Positions 56,610 through 64,000 of a DNA stretch of 64,000 nt are shown here, one piece after another (the stretch's first letter is position 1; every line of letters begins with the position of its first letter). The translations under genes and the position numbers were made by a program. Source of the stretch: Agrypnia vestita (taxonomy: Eukaryota; Arthropoda; Insecta; Trichoptera; Phryganeidae); assembly GCA_016648135.1 (NCBI GenBank), contig JADDOH010005028.1, positions 1 through 64,000 of the forward strand. Reading direction: 5' to 3'. The notes below the pieces were generated by a model. That model saw only the letters and a list, made by a program, of their open reading frames with translations, was not told the DNA's origin and did no database searches.

Positions 56610-57935
56610 TAAAAAAATAAATATTTAGTGGTGTACACCAAGTCGTGTTTTATTTAATTATTATATTTAATTATAATCATTAAACAACGATTGTAAATAT
56701 GACAACTCTGAATACTGAATATCTGAAAGAAAGAAACAGCAAGGTTTAAGAAATCTGTTATATCAATCTTGCACAACAAAAATTGTCTTCTTTTGAGATC
56801 TTACGTAGCTTCATGAACTACGCTGTCATTATGGAGTACATCTCTCCATGTATATCGCAGTTGTGATATAATATGTTCGATATTCGTATATTTCTATATA
56901 ACTAAACATTACCTGCTGTATCTTTTCTTTGTTTGCTGCTGTCCTTTTATTTGTTTTACGATACTTTCCTCGTTCCTAGTCTTTATCTAGTTTTCATTAG
57001 TATACTTTATCCGTGGACAACGCGTCTTACAGATGTATCACAAATTTACTGTGCAATATGCATCTTCCTATGTCTCGGTACTTTTCTAAGCCCTGGTCTT
57101 ATCTATTTCAGATCGATCTTCGAATCCCGCGATATGGATCTTATTCGTATATAAATCCCATACTATGTTATAATGCATTCGCCTTAGGAGTTAAATTCCA
57201 TACCATAATGCTTTGTTAGTCCAAGGACACCGGTAAACAAATAATAATTAACTTTTTGAAAATTTTCTGTGTAACCTTGTGAGAGACCATATTAAATTAT
57301 ATTAAAAAATTATAACATTGTTTACTTTCACTAAACTGATGAGGGGACGACACCTTAGTGACCATGCCCCTACATCCATCCGACCCTAATCTCCCACCCA
57401 CTACTCTCTTCATCCTTTAATCTTAAGTTTAGTATTAGTTATATTACTGAATATGATGTGTTAACATAAATAAGCGTTAAAATTGTTATAAATAACAAAT
57501 GGTGAAAGTAAACAGTGTTTAATTTTATATATAATTTAATAATTCATTTATAATATTTTTACCGTACCCGCTTACTTCCAAAAGGTTTTTTTCTATTAGT
57601 AAGATTTGAAATGAACGATTACTGATGAATAAAAACAAAAAAACCCGATTACGTCATAAATTGAACATTCCTCGAACCTCAACCGCTTAAAATGTGTGTT
57701 GCTACCCGGCGCTTCTGAGATCATAGCCAATTCATATGATTCCATTATACGTATTCTAAACCATCCGATATTAGTTCTAAAATATTCCCGCCACTATGAA
57801 TCTTCAAGCTATGTAATTTACGAATTTTAAGAAACTTACTTATATATACTTCTCGAACGTTGTTGGACCATAGACGTATTTTCTCTCCAGTTACGATTCT
57901 GATCACTGAGGATCGTAACTCGTGGTGTATTGATG
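56610..57935. other. No gene recognised
   Basis: Overlapping plus-strand frames at 56933-57219 and a 103-codon minus-strand frame (57745-58056) that runs into the hAT element show no domains. A C-rich patch lies at 57340-57415. Confidence 0.5.
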
Positions 57936-57943
57936 GTCTAGAC

Positions 57944-58701
57944 CAGTGGTTCCCAAAGTTGACAGGACCGGGACCCACCAAAAAAAAAATTTCGGGACCC
58001 ACCTCCTGCCTCACATTTTCCCAATTCATATTGTAACCATAAGAAAGACTGTTCAATTAAGAAAAAAGAAAAACCTCCGAATATAATCGAAATGTTTTAT
58101 TATGAAAAATGTTAATATGTGATATTTTAATAGGAAGGATGAATTTGTTACCTATTTTTTGTCTTACCAGCATTAGCTTCAATTTTAATCACTTGTATTA
58201 TTCGCAGTGAATACGATACATCCAATTTATTTCTGTATTTACTCTTAATAGAAACCATGGCAGAAAATTCCACTTCACATGAGATAGTGAAGAAGAGGAG
58301 GACTTTCATCGCTTCGTCAAACAAGCAGGGATAAGTGTGAACAACTGAAAGCCAGAATTTTGCTAATTGCTCGCAATTAAAAGTTTTTTCAGCGACGTAT
58401 CTTCTGATAAATCAATAAGCCCTTCACTTCCTTTTGTTGACATTTAAGTCGGTATGTAGTCTTGAAATGGATTTTAAGTACAGTTTATCCTGTTGAACTT
58501 TTTTATCTCTTCTTCGAAGTTGGCGTTAAAGTTATTTTTGAACTCTGTTAAATGAGTGAAAATTGCAGACACTACATTCATATCTGAATGCACTTCGTTA
58601 TCTATAATAAACACGACACGACCAGGACGACACGTGTTGAGCAGTGTTGTGACTGCGACCCACCTAATATCCGCTCGCGATCCATAGTTTGGGAAACACT
58701 G
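57944..58701 (-). mobile_element. hAT element with transposase C-terminal remnant
   Basis: Perfect 8-bp target duplications GTCTAGAC (57936-57943 and 58702-58709) flank termini CAGTGGTTCCCAAA and, inverted, CAGTGTTTCCCAAAC, the classic hAT end. On the minus strand about 58160-58560 reads (with frameshifts) EDTSLKKL, LAKFWLSVVHTYPCLFDEAM, ISCEVEFSAMVSIKSKYRN and LDVSYSLR. This is the C-terminal dimerisation region of ZBED5/GTF2IRD2-like hAT transposases. Upstream FTHLTEFKNNFNANF fits the same family. The N-terminal two-thirds of the gene is absent, so it is non-autonomous. Confidence 0.85.
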
Positions 58702-58709
58702 GTCTAGAC

Positions 58710-59430
58710 AACTGTCTTTCATCTTCTTCGCAACTCACAGTTTGGATAGGCATTGCAATACGATAGACAGTAGCGTAATTGATCTGGTTGATTCATTTAT
58801 GGAGATCGCTCTTCATTTTTCCAGTTGCCGCCAGGGGGCGATGTGTCCAAAGACGGGTCCAAATAGTAGACGATCTACATATTTTGAATTTGTAATTTAT
58901 TGAAAATTGAGGCATATATGAATTTTGTCATTGCGTCCGAGCAGTAAATTTTTTTCTATTTCTGTTGTGTTCTATTTCATTTCGAACTGGCCTGGATATA
59001 TCTAGTTGACGCACATTTGCATTAAAATGAATAAAAATAATTATTTAATAAAATTTTAGTAGCTGTTTATACGAGACACATTGCGGTTGAGACAAAAAAA
59101 ACGAAGCTTTTTCGGTTTGGAAAAAATAGATGTTTGGTAGATGAAAATGCCTACCGGGTTCACATCTCGTTTTTTTTATAAATAAATATTAGACCTTGGG
59201 AACAATGTTCTGAATAATCTCAACTACACAAATAAAATCTAAATGTCGTTTTTGACAATTCGAAATTGTAAAAATGCTATTGAAACACATTTACAAATCG
59301 TGACAGGAAGTCTACCAGTCGTGTACATCATACCTACTCGCGTCATTTGACATTTAAAAATAATCGCGACATTCGACATTTACGAAAAATATATTTTATG
59401 TGTAACTAGGTATCATGATTTTTCTTTTTT
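58710..59430. other. No gene recognised
   Basis: AT-rich unique-looking DNA. Nothing supported. Confidence 0.5.
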
Positions 59431-59499
59431 GATTCACCTCTATCACATTTTTCGATCAATTTCTTTTTTTTTTTTGTGGGAAAAATAAAGTTCCCTACT

Positions 59500-60005
59500 T
59501 ACTTTCCCATATAAAAAATAGTTTTGTCTCTATAAGACATATACAATTTACCTTGATTAATAATATTCTCCTGATTAATAAAATCCGGTTTTGTGCTCTT
59601 GAAAATTTTTAACACACTCGGAATATTCTAAATATTTAAAAACTGGCCTACAAAGGAGTTAAATATTAAAATAGTTTTCAGGCACATTTTAATGTAATGT
59701 TAATAATTCGGAATATCGTCATATACATATAAAAAGAATACTACTTCAAAAACTCCAACCAAAAATATAAATATTTCATTTCCAACGGCGACATGTATGC
59801 TGCTTTATGGGAATAACAAATGTCGGCCATATATGGCGGTACCTAGTAAAATACAACTCAAATAAGAAACAACGTGTGCAAAACATATACACAACATCTA
59901 AAAATTAAATAGATGTTGTTGTTTATCGTTGGTAAAATTGGTGAACGTTTACATTATGTAAATGGATCACTTAAGCCAGGCGTACGATGGGTCGCAAGCC
60001 GTATA
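59500..60005 (+). repeat. MITE family C, rearranged copy 5
   Basis: A terminal segment (TTTCCCATATAAAAAATAGT then TTTGTCTCTATAAGACAT) precedes rather than follows the interior (ACAACGTGTGCAAA, GGTGAACGTTTACATTATGT, CACTTAAGCCAGGCG). This implies rearrangement or two nested partial copies. It abuts the foldback element. Confidence 0.55.
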
Positions 60006-60009
60006 TTTC

Positions 60010-60437
60010 TGCATTGATTATGAGTCGAAAATGTTCAAGTAACCATGACCTAATATCAATATTGAGATATTCGACATCAAAAATTGCATTTGTTATTCAA
60101 TATTTCTGACTTATTTTTTTGTAAAACGTTCGACTATCATTACAGTAACATATAATGAATACGAAAAATTCACTCCCTTTCATACAAGTCAAAAAATAAT
60201 TCCGTAGTAAAACTTCGAATTCCAATCGGAAAACATTTCAATTGGAATTTCTGTAGGTTTTTTTTTTATCATTTTATTTTACTTGTTTTGAAACGAATGA
60301 ATTGTTGAATAAGTTTTACAAAAGTTGAGTCAGAAATATTGAAAAAAAGTGCAAACTTTGATGTGGCATATCTCCGTAACTATTTATATTATTAGGTCAT
60401 GGTTGCTTGAACGTTTTCGACTCACAATTAGGGCAGG
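60010..60437. mobile_element. Foldback element, copy 2
   Basis: It begins GATTATGAGTCGAAAATGTT then CAAGTAACCATGACCTAATA and ends with the inverse (CATGGTTGCTTGAACGTTTT then CGACTCACAATTAG). It is homologous to the inner part of 8901-9441 but lacks its outer ends. The arms have diverged more, so this copy is older. Confidence 0.7.
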
Positions 60438-60639
60438 AATATAGTTCTGTTAAATTATTAATATTTTCCAAATAATCCTGTACATAACATTACATTATGC
60501 GGAATGAATAATTTTACCTTTTCCCGCTAAACAAAAGTCAAGGCATGGGCACGTCAGAGGGATAATTCCATTGGTTAAATCCATTGTCAATATCTGTATA
60601 CAAAAAAGATTTTGTCAGAAAAGTTTGTTGTAGGGCGGA

Positions 60640-60745
60640 TCGTAATGAGAATCGCCGGGGGCGGTGAGGAGGAGCGGTGACAGGTGACGGGCCTGTCACC
60701 CGCTGGAGGCTGGGCGGACGTCTCCACAGCCGGACCCGGAACTTG
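60640..60745. promoter_or_regulatory. GC-rich island with inverted TGACAG sites
   Basis: GGTGACAGG (60676-60684) and CCTGTCACC (60692-60700) are exact inverses separated by TGACGGG. TGACAG is the Meis/Homothorax word. The 67-codon minus-strand frame across it is composition-driven. Confidence 0.3.
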
Positions 60746-61484
60746 AGAGGGCTTTATGATTTGTTTCCGTCTTCTAACTGTTATCACCATACTCGCTTTC
60801 GATTCCTGCGAAAGCGTCTTCGCGGGATGCCAAATTAAACCGACGTCTACAGCATCCTATTCTAGTATCGATAAGTTTGTTTGTCTAAAGCAGCAAACAC
60901 TTTCGAGTGGTTCTTCCATTTGGCATTTGGCATCATGATACGTATTCCGTCTGGGATGTATTGGTCAATGTGACTATTTTCGGCTAGCTACATTTACATT
61001 TACATTTCATTACACAACAAAGTTTTGAAATATACAATATATTGCAAAATATTAAGATTAATACAAAGTTATTAAAAGACAACAAGTCATGGAGAAAATT
61101 TATTATGAATGTTTAGACTCACATTGAAAGAATAATTTGTTTTAGCTTTATTGATCTTGAGAGCCTCATTTATTTTCAGCCTTTTTATTTATCAATCTAA
61201 TATAATTATAAATCTAATATAATAATGATATAAGACGAATCAAACATAAGACAATAATGACTGATTCTTGTATTATATTAGATAGATCCTTATCCATGCC
61301 CATTCATAATATGTATTGAATTCTTCAGATCCTCATCCGATTGCAGTCGGCTGGCTACGGAATCAACTACGCCCAGACATTACATCAACACAGACCACAG
61401 ACTATCTTCAAAAACAGACTAAAGCAATTTTATATTTTCCAAAACCTAATAATATGCCTATCGGATGCCTGCTATGTGCCTAGT

Positions 61485-61720
61485 CTACACTGCCGTGGCG
61501 CAGGTTACATATGCGGTGGAGATTTGGGCGCATAGACTTGGGAATGCAGTTCTCTCCTCCGCCCTGAACAGGGGTCAGAGAAGCCCCCTGCTGGCTCAGA
61601 CACCGTAACGTATAAAGAACTCTGCGCAGGGCTTAGCGTGAGACTGGAGTCTGGCAGAAAACATGGGATGCAGCGGCTCAGGGGAGGTGCACCTACACCT
61701 TCCTCCCTGAGGGGATACTG
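61485..61720 (+). pseudogene. R1-clade LINE polymerase remnant
   Basis: One frame reads YTAVAQVTYAVEIWAHRLGN then AVLSSALNRGQRSPLLAQTP and a stop at about 61606. The next frame gives DTVTYKELCAG. The TYA.EIWA..L....L...LNR.QR.PLL pattern followed by a T.SY..LC motif is typical of R1-type LINEs near the end of the reverse transcriptase domain. A frameshift and truncation make it dead. The GC-rich run to about 61900 is probably the rest of the same copy. The plus-strand frame at 61341-61535 is out of phase with it. Confidence 0.7.
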
Positions 61721-61963
61721 ATGTATCGGTTCGGGAAAAGAGAAGAGATGGTCCTCCGATGCTGGACCATTTCGCGGTGCGGATAGACTCGGGTCACGGT
61801 GAATTCAAGATCAAGTTATTTGATTTGCGACTTGCTAGTGACTTATTGCCCTATAATTGCCCTATTTTAGGTGATTGACGAGAGGACTTGGTAGGGGGTG
61901 TAGGTGGTGTGTCTCAATAAATCCTCTATTGTAATAGTATACCTATATGTTATAGACAAAATG

Positions 61964-62038
61964 TTAAATTTCGATAATGTATACATTAACTAGTATACGT
62001 ATGCACTATGAGTTAATGTATACATTATCGAAAGTTAA
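61964..62038. repeat. 27-bp inverted repeat
   Basis: TTTCGATAATGTATACATTA (left arm) and TAATGTATACATTATCGAAA (right arm) enclose a loop of about 20 nt, itself rich in GTATAC/CGTATG dyads. Shorter ATGTTAA words extend outward. Likely a tiny MITE or cruciform-prone site. Confidence 0.6.
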
Positions 62039-62039
62039 T

Positions 62040-62540
62040 ATATACCCTATACTAGTTAATGTTAACATTTTCTTAATTTACACTTTTTAACATATATATA
62101 AAATACAGATTGTTTTTAGAAGAAATTGAGTTATTTTGTATCAATAGTTTAGATCAGATACCGGCTCGCAGTTTTCACCATTAACCATGTAACCAGATTT
62201 AACGAGGCAATAATGAATAAGATTTACAGATTTGTAATACTGTATAATAGATAGAAGAATTATCTTGCGTGGAGATGTAGAATAAGGTATACATGTGCGT
62301 GTGGGTAAGGGACCAGTCTCTTACATCCAGGCTCCCTTCGGCGTGCGGTGCAAGTAACTTAATGTTTCGTTGAAGACTGCAAGTGATATAGCACGCAGGC
62401 TCATTCATTGAAATAAAGTAAAAAAGTTTTATACCATATTTAAACAATCAATGTTGCGAAGGGCGTACGGTATTTTTGTTGACAATATCGTGGCCGAGGA
62501 AAGAATAACGGAAGGGCGCTGGCTTGCTCGCATGTTGCAG
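62040..62540. other. No gene recognised
   Basis: An 82-codon minus-strand frame (62199-62447) has no domain. A mixed-composition patch lies at 62260-62400. Confidence 0.45.
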
Positions 62541-62544
62541 AAGG

Positions 62545-62943
62545 TTAGTGATGGTTAATGACATTCTGAATATTGTGAAGGCCTTGGGCCTCCACAATAC
62601 TAATTTGACGAACGGACTCTTTCGAGGTCATAATACACCTTGCGCCTGGATATTTGATGTGTTTATTTACAGTAATAGGGCGTGATTGTAATTTAATTTT
62701 TAAAGAAACGAAGAAGTCAATCACCAGGACAATGGGAGCAAATTTTGGATAGCAGCCGTACAGCTCAATTGTTTTTTTATAACACCGGGGCGCAAGGTTG
62801 CTTCTAGCATTAAAAAAATGCGAACAAGGTGGCGAATGAGCTTTGCTTATAAAACGGTCCTGGATAAGCGATGGGTCCTGGATAACAGAAATGGGGCCTC
62901 TGAGTTTTTTTGCAGAAATACAAATTAAAAATACTATAAACAT
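62545..62943 (-). other. 132-codon frame, longest unexplained frame
   Basis: It begins MFIVFLICISAKKLRGPISV, hydrophobic then basic, a weak signal-peptide look. No domain is recognised and no neighbouring exon was found. A hairpin TATTGTGAAGGCC/GGCCTCCACAATA lies inside its 3' end at about 62572-62600. The length is not beyond chance for a window this size. Confidence 0.2.
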
Positions 62944-62949
62944 GTTTCG

Positions 62950-63410
62950 GATACAGTTAAGTCAAAAAATTCAAAACGATTTATATTTTCACTTATTTAT
63001 TCAGCAGCGGCCCACATTTCTCTGAGCAATATTTTTTTGCCTTCAAAGAATGGATTTAAATCATTCCTCAAAAGTAGATACATCGATTAAAATTTTCTAT
63101 CTGCGTTTATCAATCATGAATTTAATTCATTCTCAAATATTTTAAAATTAATATACTATATTAAATACATACACATGTGGACTCTCCCTAATTATTAGGT
63201 TAACTGAACTGTACCACACTCCACAACCTACAACATAAATAAATAAGTGATAATTACCGGAAACAACACGCAGTTGTTCTCTGTATCGAAATGTTTTCCC
63301 ATTTCGTCAATTATTATTTCAATAAATAAAATACTACCAGATGATTAGTGTTTTCGCTGTATCAATATAATATTATTGAAAACATTATTTCAAATGTGTA
63401 CCGAAATCAT
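62950..63410. other. AT-rich stretch, no gene
   Basis: Nothing supported. Confidence 0.55.
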
Positions 63411-63411
63411 A

Positions 63412-63540
63412 TTAATAAGCAATCGGCTATCGCCGAAGGCGCTCGGCGGCTGATAGTTGCCGCTACGCGGCCTTTGGTGTCTGCGATCGACTGAAGCTGA
63501 TTACTCGCTACTAAGGCGGTGACGGCCGCTATTGCTTACG
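63412..63540. repeat. GC-rich hairpin cluster with inverted ends
   Basis: TAAGCAATCGGC at the left and GCCGCTATTGCTTA at the right are roughly inverted. Between them are GCCGAAGGCGCTCGGCGGC and GCCGCTACGCGGCC hairpins. About 125 bp of high-GC sequence in AT-rich DNA, resembling a very small transposon or a structured RNA segment. Confidence 0.4.
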
Positions 63541-63544
63541 TCTA

Positions 63545-64000
63545 AAAATATAAAAACAATTAGCCATAAAGCTAAAAAGTCAACATTTTCAGTAAATATT
63601 TAACGTTTCGTATGCACATTGGCAGTATGCAAAAAAAAGCGAAGTAGAGAGAAGTACCAAATAATTTTAAAATAGTAACTACGTATATTTTGTTTAGTAA
63701 CTGGATTCATAAATACATATGTTTACAATATTTCTACACATTAAATATCTATAATTCAAGGGCATGCAGTGAGAGCAAGAAGTATGACTTTTATTTAAAC
63801 ATATATTTGGAAAAAAATTGAAATTAAATATTTATCTGGCAGAATATTATGAAATATTAAAATCTGAATAATATTTTAATTATTGTCATAGGGATACTGC
63901 GGGATATGTATTTTATTTCGGTTTCTTTTCAAGAAAAAAGTGTAGATTTTTGTTCTCACTGCACGCAGTGCACGTCCTTGCTATAAATATACATCTGTTC
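63545..64000. other. AT-rich end of window, no gene
   Basis: Nothing supported. The last 60 bases contain CACTGCACGCAGTGCACGTC, a short dyad. Confidence 0.55.

Noticed and set aside
58474..58722. 82-codon minus-strand frame as a host gene
   Set aside because: It starts outside and runs through the terminus of the hAT element, so it is partly the transposase remnant.

Overview
The window looks like AT-rich insect nuclear DNA, most probably from a moth or butterfly (Lepidoptera). The grounds are two cecropia/Bmmar-type mariner transposons, a short element ending that resembles the lepidopteran Metulj-type SINE (about 50480-50538), and decayed R1-, jockey/RTE- and Penelope-type retroelements. 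The species call is an inference. I found no convincing host protein-coding gene, rRNA or ordinary tRNA gene in 64 kb. Most open frames are short, lack recognisable domains and fit chance or transposon debris. The window could be a gene desert or the inside of a very long intron.

What can be read is a graveyard of mobile elements. Class II elements: two mariner copies about 97% alike by eye (33813-35095, three 1-base deletions; 52484-53769, one nonsense codon); mariner scraps at 17605-17800 and 39240-39345; an internally deleted DDE element at 11161-11750; three hAT-type elements, each with an 8-bp target duplication (8403-8607, 54384-55110, 57944-58701); and several MITE or foldback families seen two or more times. 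Class I elements: LINE C-terminal fragments at 4080-4470, 15979-16166, 23476-23600, 40064-40225 and 61485-61720; Penelope-like C-terminal fragments at 14740-14885 and 18952-19085; a tRNA-derived SINE cluster at 14885-15700 with a further copy at 18312-18450; another tRNA-like SINE at 51500-51615; and a three-copy family ending in GACAGACAGACAG.

The most interesting thread is a set of small, often palindromic elements carrying a sequence that reads as a hammerhead ribozyme core: CUGANGA, a foldable stem II, GAAAC, then a self-complementary short stem III and an NUH triplet. They lie at 8043-8130, 9501-9535, 19192-19222, 44280-44422 and 50770-50842, with decayed relatives at 43660-43765 and 53910-54075. 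One lies about 105 bp downstream of a Penelope-like reading frame, which agrees with the known presence of hammerhead motifs in Penelope-like elements.

Between the repeats are short GC/CpG-rich islands (about 12530, 16380, 18020, 24655, 32280, 42560, 45180, 60640) rich in homeodomain-, Meis/Hth- and Sox-like words. They could be developmental enhancers, but only cross-species alignment can tell. A minus-strand TATA/CCAAT arrangement at 3230-3720 and a TATA-containing block at 27515-27780 look like solitary LTRs or isolated promoters. Perfect or near-perfect palindromes (8749-8815, 23393-23434, 41037-41084) have no explanation from the families above.
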